This document shows, piece by piece, positions 1-8,392 of a stretch of DNA of 64,000 nucleotides. Location: positions 1 through 64,000 of the forward strand of contig CANFHA010000021.1 in NCBI GenBank assembly GCA_947446645.1, written 5' to 3'. The stretch's first letter is position 1. The number at the start of each line of letters is the position of its first letter. The DNA comes from Chitinophagaceae bacterium (lineage in GTDB: Bacteria; Bacteroidota; Bacteroidia; Chitinophagales; Chitinophagaceae). The notes beneath the pieces are model-generated. The model worked only from the letters and a program-made list of their open reading frames with translations, ran no database searches and was not told the DNA's origin. The position numbers were made by a program, and so were the translations under genes.

Positions 1-1
1 G

Positions 2-403
2 CCAACTCAAATTACTTTGAATTGGCTCTATTCTATCGGGTCGGGATATCCCTTGATTGGTTGCTCCTCAGCAGAGCCAATCTCCGTTTTTCCTGACAGG
101 CTAAATGTAGTAAATTTATTAGCTGACACAGTTCAATTTACACTCCCAATAAAAGTGTGGGGTAGATTTTTGACAATTACTCGTCCTGATCTATTCTGTA
201 CTTTCTCAGCACCAACACTGCGTCATAATCTAGCAGAAATACTGGAAGTGCCCAAAGCTTCACTTGAGACAATAGAAGGGTATATCCGATTTCTCAAAAT
301 GGTTCATAGTTCGCCGTGGTTTAATAGCACAAAGCCAAGTAATAAATTTGAAATTGGCTTGTGGGAAAACCGGGTTGCGTTTTTAGATGAAGTGTTTTAT
401 TAA
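2..403 (+). CDS. Partial unknown protein, cut by window edge
   Basis: The frame is open from the window edge to the stop at 401-403, so the 5' end probably lies outside. The only internal start near the left is a TTG at 17, giving 128 residues. The product is soluble-looking, with no signal peptide, membrane segment or motif that I recognise. It ends with a run rich in W, F and N (WFNSTKPSNKFEIGLWENR). It lies upstream of a broken AraC-type regulator in the same orientation and in AT-rich sequence, which fits an accessory region. No function is proposed. Confidence 0.4.
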   Translation, partial: PTQITLNWLYSIGSGYPLIGCSSAEPISVFPDRLNVVNLLADTVQFTLPIKVWGRFLTITRPDLFCTFSAPTLRHNLAEILEVPKASLETIEGYIRFLKMVHSSPWFNSTKPSNKFEIGLWENRVAFLDEVFY

Positions 404-490
404 TTGGGAATTCGAGTCAGCAGCAATACAGTTATCAGTTTTAATGGTGTCAACTTTTAGTATTCGAGTCGAATCATTCGCTGTCTTTTT

Positions 491-1252
491 ATGGAAGATA
501 TTTTTCAGCCTTGTGATGCGTTAAAACCTTTCATTAAGTCATTTGTAATTAGTCGCAAGATGAAAGCGAGTGTTTATCAGGTATTGCCGGATACCTGTAT
601 AACGATTGGTTTCCAATATTCCGGGGAATTGTCTTATTTAAATTTCGGGGATGTAATTTCTTTGAGTTCATCCTGAATTACAGGGCTAACTGAAACAATT
701 AGAATTTATCAAAACACTGGCAACTCGAAAACGTTTTTCGTTTTTTTCTCCGAAACAGGTGCCGGTGCATTCTTTAATTATCCAATGCACAAGATTTTCG
801 GCAAATGTGTCTTGCTGGAGGCACTTATGCCGCCTACCCAGATAGACGCTATTATACGGGAACTAACAACAGCAAAATCAGACTTGGACCGGTTGATAGT
901 AGTTGAGAGTTTTCTTATTCAGAGACTGAATATCAGGCTAAATCAACGACAAATAATCTTAGCTGTTGAGATTATTAAGAAACACGCAGGGAATCTGAAA
1001 ATCACTATGCTCGCTCAACAGTTGAAAATTAGCCAATGCCAACTTGAGAAGCGCTTCCGGAAAATAGTTGGAGCGTCACCCAAGAAGTTCGCTTCAATTG
1101 TCCGATTCAGAAACGTATTAAACATAGCCCACGGTGAAAGGAGCATGACGCAGCTTGGCTTAGAAGCTGGTTTTTTTGACCAAGCTCACTTTATAAAAGA
1201 TTTTAAATCTTTTACAGGCATTACGCCTGAACAATATTTCAGACGGAAATAA
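491..1252 (+). pseudogene. AraC-family transcriptional regulator broken by in-frame TGA
   Basis: Codons 1-61 (MEDIFQPCDALKPFIKSFVI...) match the N-terminal effector region of Bacteroidota AraC regulators of the DUF6597 type. The stop at 674-676 is followed in the same frame, without a shift, by sequence that continues the family pattern (ITGLTETIRIYQ, then FFVFFSETGAGAFF) and then the AraC DNA-binding domain. That domain has two helix-turn-helix units, LKITMLAQQLKISQCQLEKR and MTQLGLEAGFFDQAHFIKDF, and the typical end FTGITPEQYF. The full frame would encode about 253 residues. The TGA stands where this family usually has Gly, so a GGA to TGA change is the simplest explanation. A separate downstream polypeptide from the ATG at 785 would hold the DNA-binding half. 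A sequencing error is the main alternative. Confidence 0.75.
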
Positions 1253-1325
1253 AAAGCAACGATTTTTTACAATTACAGGCTAAAACGTCAGCCTACTTTT
1301 GTGCCCCTGATAAAGATCGAATATC

Positions 1326-2852
1326 ATGCTAAATATTAGGCACATATTACGCTTACATACACAAAACCAGACCATGTCTGAAATTATTGTTCAGACCGGA
1401 ATTCGGCGTGCTACATTAAAAAAGATAATTAGTGATTTTAAGGAAAGCAAATTAAGTTTTGCTGAGATAAATGAGCTTGCTGATAAAGACCTGGAGGAAT
1501 TGTTCAAAAAACCGGTTGAAGATGCTCTAAGTCCGAGATTGCAAACCTTATATAGTTTATTTCCCCAGATAGACAGAGAGCTTAGAAAGACAGGGGTCAC
1601 TAAAGCTCTATTGTGGGAAGAGTATAAGAAAAAATATCCCGATGGTGCCAGTAGCACTGCCTTTCGATTCCATTTTTCACAATGGAAATCTAGAAAAATT
1701 CCCGTCATGCGGCAAAATCACAAAGCGGGAGACAAGCTGTTTATTGACTTTGCCGGCGAAAAGTTAATAATTATAGATAAAGAATCAGGTAAAGAAAAGC
1801 CAGTTGAGGTTTTCGTTGCGGTATTAGGGGCAAGCCAGTTGACCTTCATAGAGGCAGTGATGACCCAACGAAAAGAAGACTTTATTTCAGCCTGTGAGAA
1901 TGCTCTCCACTATTTAGGGGGTGTGCCCGCCGCTATAGTACCTGATACCCTTAGATCGGCTGTAACAAAAAGTGATAAATACGAGCCTACCATAAATGAG
2001 ACATTTGCCGACTTCGCGGAGCATTATAATACCACGGTTTTACCTGCGAGAGCTTACCGGCCAACTGATAAGGCGGTTGTGGAAAACACCATTAAGATTA
2101 TCTACAGCAGGGTTTATGCGAAATTGAGAGACCAAACATTCTATTCGCTTGATCAACTAAATAACGCAATTGCTGTTTCTCTTGAAGAGCACAATAATGT
2201 AATTATTACCGGGAAGGATTTTAGTCGGCGACAGAAATATGAGGAGATTGAAAAAGCAGCATTAGTTCCGTTGCCTGCAATACGTTATGAGTTTAAAAAG
2301 CAACTCTTTGCGACAGTCGGAAAAAATGGACATGTTGCGTTGAGTCCCGATAAGCATTATTACAGCGTTCCATATACCTGTATTGGAAAGAGAGTGAAAG
2401 TGTTATTTACGAATTACAACGTTGAAATCTTTGACAACTATCAAAGGGTTGCAATTCACAAACGATTGCAAAGCCCATTTAAGTATACCACAGACAAGGA
2501 GCATCTGCCCCCGGCTCACCGTTTTGTTGCTGAACTCGAACCAGATAGATTTTTGTCAATGGCAGATGAGATTCACAGAGACGTAAAACTATATATAGCA
2601 AAAATTCTGGAACTCAAACAACATCCAGAACAGTTGTATAGAATTTGTATGGGAGTTTTAAGCCTTTCAAGAAAATATGGTGCTGAACGCTTGACAAAAG
2701 CCTGTCAACGTAGTTTAATATTTGGTATTTACAACTACCGCATAGTAAAGAAGATTCTTGAAGGCGGTTTGGACACATTGGTTGAAGAAGATTGCGATGA
2801 AATTGAAATGCCACCACATGATAATATCAGGGGCGGTGATTATTATAAATAA
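1326..2852 (+). CDS. istA: IS21-family transposase IstA
   Basis: This 508-residue protein is the DDE transposase of an IS21-type element. Residues about 10-40 form a helix-turn-helix (MSEIIVQTGIRRATLKKI). The integrase core carries the catalytic triad at D141 (FIDFAGE), D207 (VPDTLRSAV) and E253 (KAVVENTI). The C-terminal third is the beta-barrel region (HVALSPDKHYYSVPYTCIGK). The length is normal and the frame intact, so the enzyme is probably functional. istB starts 12 bp after its stop, the usual IS21 arrangement. It begins 73 bp after the broken AraC gene, which leaves little room for a full left end. Confidence 0.95.
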   Translation: MLNIRHILRLHTQNQTMSEIIVQTGIRRATLKKIISDFKESKLSFAEINELADKDLEELFKKPVEDALSPRLQTLYSLFPQIDRELRKTGVTKALLWEEYKKKYPDGASSTAFRFHFSQWKSRKIPVMRQNHKAGDKLFIDFAGEKLIIIDKESGKEKPVEVFVAVLGASQLTFIEAVMTQRKEDFISACENALHYLGGVPAAIVPDTLRSAVTKSDKYEPTINETFADFAEHYNTTVLPARAYRPTDKAVVENTIKIIYSRVYAKLRDQTFYSLDQLNNAIAVSLEEHNNVIITGKDFSRRQKYEEIEKAALVPLPAIRYEFKKQLFATVGKNGHVALSPDKHYYSVPYTCIGKRVKVLFTNYNVEIFDNYQRVAIHKRLQSPFKYTTDKEHLPPAHRFVAELEPDRFLSMADEIHRDVKLYIAKILELKQHPEQLYRICMGVLSLSRKYGAERLTKACQRSLIFGIYNYRIVKKILEGGLDTLVEEDCDEIEMPPHDNIRGGDYYK

Positions 2853-2864
2853 AAAAGATAGACA

Positions 2865-3596
2865 ATGAACGAAGCAACACTAGAAAAAATGCGGAAGATG
2901 AATCTCTTCGGAATGCACCGGGCATTCAAAACAAGCATCGAATCAGGTAAAACGGACAATTATACACCTGATGAGATGGCCAGTCATCTTATAGATTCTG
3001 AATGGGATGACAGAAAAAATCGCAGTATTGAGCGACAACTGAAAAATGCCAGATTTAGATATAAAGCATCCGTGGAAGAGCTTCAATTTGAGGGAGATCG
3101 AAATATTGATAAGAACCAGCTAATGCGTTTTGCTGATTGCTCATTTATTGGCAAGTACGAGAATATTTTAATTACCGGAAGCACTGGCATTGGTAAAAGT
3201 TACATTGCTACTGCAATTGGTCATCAGGCTTGTTGCCTCGGTTATAGGGTGCTTTACCACAGTGCGCCAAAACTGATGAGTAAATTGAAAATTGCAAAAG
3301 CTGATGGCTCGTACATTAAGGAAATGGCCAAAATAGAAAAGCAAGATTTACTTATTCTCGATGATTTTGGCATTCAACCGTTTGATGCAGCCGGCAGAGC
3401 CATGCTCATGGAAATCATTGAAGACCGGCATGGGAAGGGTTCAGTAATAGTTACTTCTCAATTGCCGGTTAGTAAATGGTATGATATTATTGGGGATAAA
3501 ACAATGGCCGACGCTATTCTCGACAGGATTATACACCAATCACATCGCGTAGAACTTAAAGGTGAATCCATGAGAAAAAAGGCTAAACTTAAATGA
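2865..3596 (+). CDS. istB: IS21-family helper ATPase IstB
   Basis: This 243-residue AAA+ ATPase assists IstA in target selection and strand transfer. The Walker A motif is at residues 105-112 (GSTGIGKS) and Walker B at 161-167 (DLLILDD). The N-terminal helical part (MNEATLEKMRKMNLFGMHRA) is typical of IstB. The frame is complete. Its stop is only 10 bp from the convergent stop of the AbiEii-type gene, so no IS21 right end fits directly behind istB. Either the right end was lost, or the AbiE pair lies inside the element. Confidence 0.95.
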   Translation: MNEATLEKMRKMNLFGMHRAFKTSIESGKTDNYTPDEMASHLIDSEWDDRKNRSIERQLKNARFRYKASVEELQFEGDRNIDKNQLMRFADCSFIGKYENILITGSTGIGKSYIATAIGHQACCLGYRVLYHSAPKLMSKLKIAKADGSYIKEMAKIEKQDLLILDDFGIQPFDAAGRAMLMEIIEDRHGKGSVIVTSQLPVSKWYDIIGDKTMADAILDRIIHQSHRVELKGESMRKKAKLK

Positions 3597-3606
3597 CAGA
3601 CTGTGA

Positions 3607-4848
3607 TCATGCTTGCGGCTGAATTGAAATACTTTCAAAATTCAGTTGGTCATTACGGTAGTTGAACAAAACCTCAAAAGTGATAGTCTTATTACCTGGT
3701 CCAGCAGGCAAATAAGGATCGGATACATAAATCACGGGTGTTGAATAGCTTGCTCCGTTTCGCCGTTCAAATGCAGGCCACGCCTCAATTGTCGCAATAG
3801 CCAAATTGATAACTTCATCAAGTGTCTTTTGTTCGTGTTTCAGTCTAATACGGCCCCGGAGCATTTTGAGTGAAGATATAATTTCATCAAAGGCTGGAGC
3901 TTCATCGTAGATCATTTGTTCACGCATCCTTTCGTAGTCTTGCTGATAATCCTCTATTACATCCTCAATCGGAATAAACGAGACTGTCGCGTTTGACAAA
4001 GATGCGTAATCAACCCATGAAATGCGGCTGTACCATTGCCTGTGCTGAATTAGGTCATCATATAGTTGATGGTCTGTTAGAGCCGCAATACCAGCCAGCG
4101 AATTCATGATTTTATAAAGATCATATAAATGGCGTGACATACGCTCAGCTCGAATTCTTGCCCTATCAGGTTTGCCAAATTCTTCGTGTAGCAAAAAGAT
4201 TTTCTCAAGAAAGGTTTTTCGCGGTTCTACTACCTCAACTGGAAACGGAATTTCCGAGTATGCTTGCTTAGCATTAAATGTGTGCAAGATGGACTGAATG
4301 TTAACCGTTGTGAAGGGTATGCGCATAGACCGGACACTTACCTCAATTTTTACTGTATCGGCAATATATTCATTAGGCTCGTACAGGGATGGATAATGAA
4401 CAAGTAAAGTTTGTGGGTCGGTATCCGGCATGTTATCTGGTACGGGAGCTGCTTCAATCCTTACCGTGCCTTCAGGCAACCCAAGGTTTCTCAACTGGTT
4501 TGCCAGTTCATCCCGGAGTTGGTTACTTGTAAAAGTGCAGCCAGCTCTTTTCAGGTCACCCAATTGCTTGCGTGTAGGGTTTTCCACATAAGCCATGTTA
4601 AATGCAGCAGGGTCAAGGGCTATGTCTATATCTTCCGAAAAGCGAGCAATAAGATTCCAACATTTACTTAGCGATGTACCGCCTTTAAAAACCATGTGCT
4701 GACGGTATGCAGACTGAAAAAGTGCTTTCAATGTGAGTGTTACCCACCAGTCTTTTTCTATTGCTTTTGCCTGAATACCGCTGATTATTTCGGCTTCATC
4801 TATTACTGCTTTTCTTTGCACGTCCGTTAAATTCAACCAGCCAATCAT
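3607..4848 (-). CDS. abiEii: AbiEii/AbiGii-type nucleotidyltransferase toxin
   Basis: This 413-residue protein belongs to the AbiEii/AbiGii toxin family, nucleotidyltransferases that block growth in response to phage. The N-terminal half shows the family hallmarks: KGGTSLSK at residues 55-62 and the metal-binding FSEDIDIAL with D73 and D75. A second conserved block with R/K residues (EPRKTFLEKIFLLHEE) follows. It forms an operon with the upstream antitoxin gene; the stop of that gene and this ATG share a 4-nt ATGA overlap, so translation is coupled. It converges on istB with 10 bp between the stops. The role in phage defence is inferred from the family. Confidence 0.9.
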   Translation of the reverse strand: MIGWLNLTDVQRKAVIDEAEIISGIQAKAIEKDWWVTLTLKALFQSAYRQHMVFKGGTSLSKCWNLIARFSEDIDIALDPAAFNMAYVENPTRKQLGDLKRAGCTFTSNQLRDELANQLRNLGLPEGTVRIEAAPVPDNMPDTDPQTLLVHYPSLYEPNEYIADTVKIEVSVRSMRIPFTTVNIQSILHTFNAKQAYSEIPFPVEVVEPRKTFLEKIFLLHEEFGKPDRARIRAERMSRHLYDLYKIMNSLAGIAALTDHQLYDDLIQHRQWYSRISWVDYASLSNATVSFIPIEDVIEDYQQDYERMREQMIYDEAPAFDEIISSLKMLRGRIRLKHEQKTLDEVINLAIATIEAWPAFERRNGASYSTPVIYVSDPYLPAGPGNKTITFEVLFNYRNDQLNFESISIQPQA

Positions 4849-5453
4849 TTTTTGTCTTTTTTGAGGAGTTTTACAATAAAGTTGTTGACTTTCACTGTTG
4901 TCAACTTCAGGTCATGTAATAGTGTGGGGTAATCTTCCTGTAGAAGCAGTGATCGCAGCTTTTCTTTTGTTGCTTCATCAATTTTTCCCACTCCGAGTTC
5001 TTCTATTGCCTGAATAGCAAGGCTGCTGATCTTTCCCTTTTGCTCCAGTCGCTTGTGACTGGTTGATTTAAACTTGATTTGCAACCGTCCAAATGTAAAT
5101 TGGCGCGGGTGTCCATCCGTAATATATACTCGTCGTGTAGGGACTTGGGTTGTCAGGCCGAGTTTATGCAACGCGTAAGCGCCCGCTGGCCGAACCTTAA
5201 TTTTTTCTTTTTCAGCAAGCATTTTAACAACATCATCTGCGCCAGGTCTAAGTTCTCCTAAATCTGGATCAACTTGCGGTACATAATAAACCCCATGGGC
5301 GAGCCGTTTTATCAGCCCTTCCTCGCATAACCGTGATAAGGCTTTTTTGATAGCCATATCGGTGCCGCTTCCATAGAAGTCCGAGGGAAATATTAATTCG
5401 CCCTTTTTCATACGGGTAATGGCGTTCCTAATATGTGTATGCACTTTTTCCAT
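4845..5453 (-). CDS. abiEi: AbiEi-type antitoxin (DUF6088)
   Basis: This 202-residue protein has an N-terminal winged helix (residues about 8-58, KGELIFPSDFYGSG then ALSRLCEEGLIKRLAHGVYY) and a C-terminal domain (RPAGAYALHKLGLTTQVPTR) typical of DUF6088/AbiEi antitoxins. Family members neutralise the AbiEii toxin and repress their own promoter by binding inverted repeats. The first gene of the pair, it overlaps the toxin gene by 4 nt. The 5' flank carries repeated GTCAC half-sites, consistent with autoregulation. The start at 5453 is supported by the position of the operator just upstream. Confidence 0.88.
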   Translation of the reverse strand: MEKVHTHIRNAITRMKKGELIFPSDFYGSGTDMAIKKALSRLCEEGLIKRLAHGVYYVPQVDPDLGELRPGADDVVKMLAEKEKIKVRPAGAYALHKLGLTTQVPTRRVYITDGHPRQFTFGRLQIKFKSTSHKRLEQKGKISSLAIQAIEELGVGKIDEATKEKLRSLLLQEDYPTLLHDLKLTTVKVNNFIVKLLKKDKK

Positions 5454-5455
5454 TT

Positions 5456-5523
5456 GTCACCAATTTTGCAAATATAGTGACTTTTAACCGAATGAATGTC
5501 ACTATATTTTAGAAAATGGTGAC
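5456..5523 (-). promoter_or_regulatory. Putative AbiEi operator with GTCAC inverted repeats
   Basis: A perfect 12-bp inverted repeat, AAATATAGTGAC (5470-5481) and GTCACTATATTT (5498-5509), is separated by 16 bp. It is flanked by GTCACC at 5456-5461 and GGTGAC at 5518-5523, which form an outer inverted pair. The cluster begins 3 bp upstream of the antitoxin start codon. AbiEi proteins are known to repress through paired inverted repeats, so an autoregulatory site is the natural reading. Confidence 0.7.
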
Positions 5524-5550
5524 ATTCTATTCGTTTTGAGAAATCGAAAT

Positions 5551-5659
5551 GATGAAAAAAGTACCCAGCTCACGAGTCTAATATTAGCCTCAAAATCAAG
5601 TGGTTGAGAAAAATAGAGATAGAAAAGGTACCTAGCTAGGACAAAAACGGCACCCAGCT
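5551..5659. repeat. Three 20-bp direct repeats, IS21-like terminal repeats
   Basis: Three aligned 20-mers occur at 5551-5570, 5618-5637 and 5640-5659. They share a GA start, an A-rich core, G(T/C)ACC(C/T) and an AGCT end. Multiple short repeats at one end are a feature of IS21-type elements, where IstA binds. They sit between the AbiE promoter and the end of the helicase/PLD operon and so may mark the right edge of the IS unit. The remaining sequence of the 320-bp spacer (5454-5773) holds only the AbiE operator. Confidence 0.5.
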
Positions 5660-5773
5660 CCACCAGGAAAACCGTATGTATTTAGTCGCGGTTCTTACTA
5701 GCCTTTATGCGAACAATAACGAGCGATTTGATAAACAGTTGTAGTATCTCACATAGTTGGAAACGGGTATAGC

Positions 5774-7240
5774 TCACTTATTTAAAGAGTTGCTCAAAAT
5801 AGAGTGACGGTTAGCATAAAATATTTTTGCTTCCTTATACGGAGAGAGAAGTTCAATATCTGCTGGATTAAATTCTTCATTAATAATCACCCACTTTTCA
5901 TTATGTCCTTTCTCGACTATCTCGTATTTTCCGATAGGTCTATAATTATCTTGGGTGACATTTATCTCGGCGACAAGCTTTAAGGCAATTGATTTTATAC
6001 TATGATCGTTTATACTGGGTTGTTGTTCAAAAAATCGACACAGGTCCGCAACGCTATTAATCCTTTGCTTTCGGTCTCGATGATCATTAATCAATACCTT
6101 ATTCGTCAGTTTACCATTCTTGAAAATGTAATGCTGGCTAATTTCTTGTATTGCTGCCTGCCGCAACACTTTCATAGGAAAAAGACTTCTCCAGCAGTGA
6201 TAAATTTTGCAAAGTGCCTCAGCCTGCACCAGCGATAACTTTACTCCTACTTCAAATCCGTTCAGCAGACCGTCTCTCATCAGGTTGGCAGTAAACAAAT
6301 AGCCTATACTTTCATCGATCAACAAGGATTTAGCATGCATAAGGGGGTGAAAAAATATTTCGGCACCTGCTGTAAGGAGAGGTTTTAATTGTTCATTAAG
6401 TAATATTTCAACGGGACGACAAAATATCGTAACAGCAATACCATCTTGGGCCTTCACGATAATTTGCTTTACAATTTCCTCACTTTTATCCAACTGAAAA
6501 GTTGAAAGAGAAATAGATTTTTTTGCATTTTTAACGGCATCCAACAAAGAAGCTGCGAGCGTATTATTCTTTTCGTTAGGAGAAGTCAACAAAACGGATT
6601 CCATTTTAGGCAGCGAAAATTTCCCTGCTGGCCTGACTTTGGTGAATTCAGTACTTGATGTTTGCTCATCACTTGCATGTTCCCAAAAGTGATACACAAA
6701 TATCTTATACAGCTCTGTGCATTGCTTAATGGTAAGCTGCATCGCAAGTTCAGGATTCTTTGTGAATCCGTTTTCTGTAAAATTGTTGGTACAGATAAAG
6801 CCAATAGGATTTGTTCTTGGGTCTATCAGGATATATTTTGCATGAAAATTCTTTGCGGATCTATGGATAAAGTGATTCTTGAATTTCTTGTCCAGAAGCT
6901 GAATGTATTCTAATTTAATAAAACTTTGTTCTTCCTCAATTGTTTCCTTCAACCTGGCCTCGACAGAACTCAACACAAAAACTCTTACATGCCTTTCAAC
7001 TGCGTTTAATAAAGCACTAATTACCTCTGTATCTTGAATGAGAAATGATTGCAAGCAAATCATTTCTTTTGATTGCTTTATAGCAGTAAGTATTTTTGAT
7101 AGGAAAACTCCCTCTTCTCCCGATTCAATTATTGGCAGCTCTTTTTTCTCGGTGGACTTCCAACCGGGTCCGTTCGGCAATATCGGGAACTGGATCAGTC
7201 CCTCATTTAGTATAAACAGTTCTTTTGTTAGTGCTTTCAT
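5774..7240 (-). CDS. PLD-family nuclease-like protein, third gene of helicase operon
   Basis: This 488-residue protein has two phospholipase D repeats, each with an intact HKD motif: HAKYILID (H133, K135, D140) followed by TNNFTENGF, and HAKSLLID (H302, K304, D309) followed by TANLMRDGL. Two HKD motifs in one chain make a complete active site, and in defence loci this fold usually acts as a nuclease. The last 140 residues have no domain that I recognise. Translation is likely coupled, since the start lies 1 bp after the stop of the preceding gene. With an SF1 helicase in the same operon, a DNA- or RNA-degrading defence role is the best inference. A lipid substrate is unlikely, as there is no signal peptide. 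Confidence 0.8.
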   Translation of the reverse strand: MKALTKELFILNEGLIQFPILPNGPGWKSTEKKELPIIESGEEGVFLSKILTAIKQSKEMICLQSFLIQDTEVISALLNAVERHVRVFVLSSVEARLKETIEEEQSFIKLEYIQLLDKKFKNHFIHRSAKNFHAKYILIDPRTNPIGFICTNNFTENGFTKNPELAMQLTIKQCTELYKIFVYHFWEHASDEQTSSTEFTKVRPAGKFSLPKMESVLLTSPNEKNNTLAASLLDAVKNAKKSISLSTFQLDKSEEIVKQIIVKAQDGIAVTIFCRPVEILLNEQLKPLLTAGAEIFFHPLMHAKSLLIDESIGYLFTANLMRDGLLNGFEVGVKLSLVQAEALCKIYHCWRSLFPMKVLRQAAIQEISQHYIFKNGKLTNKVLINDHRDRKQRINSVADLCRFFEQQPSINDHSIKSIALKLVAEINVTQDNYRPIGKYEIVEKGHNEKWVIINEEFNPADIELLSPYKEAKIFYANRHSILSNSLNK

Positions 7241-7241
7241 T

Positions 7242-8390
7242 TTAGTAATTCAAGTATTCTATGGCTTCAAGTTTAGCGGATTGATAAAAGGCATCATTTC
7301 TCATGGTAAACAATTCGATTAGTTCTTTTCTACCGGGAGTAACAATGTCGTAGTATGACTTAAGCGGCGATGCCAAATCATTTGCAAAATCAGAAAACGA
7401 ATTTTCGTCAAAAAAGTACGCGTCAATATTTCTAAATAGAAGCTCTCTAAGCCATAATTCAGCACTTTCCCGATCGCTTGGTATATGGGAGACATTTTCA
7501 AGATCGACTTGTTTGAATACTATTCCTTTAAAAATGGGCCTTTGGATTGTGACACTTCGCTTAAAGCTAAGATCGTCCTTGTCGAATTCTACTAAAACAG
7601 CCTTTTGCTCTTGATAGTAATCAAGCTCTTCTGAGTTCACCAATAACTGTTCCTCCAAATTTTGCTCACTTATTTCAATGTTTGTTCGAAGCAATAGCTG
7701 GCCATCTCTATTAATATTAATAGAACTATCGTTCCCAATGGAACGAATTTGCAAGTCGCAACTTATAGGCTGTAATCGAAAACACTTCCCTTCGATACTC
7801 TCAAATTGAATTTCGGATCCATCTATCGACAGAATTTGATTTTCAAGTTGACTGATTTTGGTCGGTGTAGGGGTAACTCTATCTTCACCCTTATCATCTT
7901 CCGGTCTCTGAACTTTTTCGATCTTGATTACTGATTGATCGATGAAACTTGAATTACACACAAATACATTAAATAATCCTTTTTCTCCGACCCAAATTGA
8001 TTTGTCCGATGCACACGCTTTGCCTTGATCTGTTAGTATGAAATTTGCTTCGGTGTTCCTTTTTGAATTGACTATACTATCGAGATATTTCTTGGCTCTG
8101 TCGATGTTGCGTCCATTTCTTAGAAGTGCATCCCTAAACATATCATCAGTAATTTCAAGTTCTTCATCAGATTCCAAATAGCCTTGTTGCTCTAGCCGAG
8201 ATAGTAGATTGTAACAAGCTCTCTTAGGCAATGCAGGCAGCAGAGTTTGTCTCAAAGATTCAGAAGATACCTTTCCCTGCTCGTGAGCGAGAATCAATAT
8301 TGCAATGAAGGGGCTTTGTTTTGCTTTTTGCCTCAGAGCAATCTCAACCTGATACCTATCAATTTTCTCGTCTCGCTTTAACAATATCAT
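7242..8390 (-). CDS. Uncharacterised winged-helix-like protein, middle gene of helicase operon
   Basis: I do not recognise this 382-residue protein as a named family. Residues about 25-80 look like a winged helix (ILAHEQGKVSSESLRQTL, then NLLSRLEQQGYLES). A charged linker with a PTPTK segment sits near residue 175, and a mostly beta-rich middle follows. The C-terminal 100 residues are helical. There are no membrane segments or catalytic motifs. It starts 2 bp after the helicase stop, and its stop is 1 bp before the PLD start, so the three proteins are made together. It may be the nucleic-acid-binding or adaptor subunit of a complex. That is inference from position and fold only. Confidence 0.65.
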   Translation of the reverse strand: MILLKRDEKIDRYQVEIALRQKAKQSPFIAILILAHEQGKVSSESLRQTLLPALPKRACYNLLSRLEQQGYLESDEELEITDDMFRDALLRNGRNIDRAKKYLDSIVNSKRNTEANFILTDQGKACASDKSIWVGEKGLFNVFVCNSSFIDQSVIKIEKVQRPEDDKGEDRVTPTPTKISQLENQILSIDGSEIQFESIEGKCFRLQPISCDLQIRSIGNDSSININRDGQLLLRTNIEISEQNLEEQLLVNSEELDYYQEQKAVLVEFDKDDLSFKRSVTIQRPIFKGIVFKQVDLENVSHIPSDRESAELWLRELLFRNIDAYFFDENSFSDFANDLASPLKSYYDIVTPGRKELIELFTMRNDAFYQSAKLEAIEYLNY

Positions 8391-8392
8391 TT

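Larger units (their letters stand above)
1326..3596 (+). mobile_element. IS21-type insertion element (ends unresolved)
   Basis: The span covers the istA-istB pair only. Three aligned 20-bp repeats at 5551-5659 look like the multiple terminal repeats of an IS21 right end. If they belong to this element, it would run to about 5660 and carry the AbiE pair as passengers. On the left, only short matches (TACTTTT near 1293, GTGCC near 1302) resemble the inverted version, so the left boundary is not defined. No target-site duplication could be fixed. Confidence 0.6.

Noticed and set aside
1253-1325. Left end of the IS21 element
   Set aside because: Only short matches to the right-hand repeats were found; a terminal inverted repeat could not be defined.
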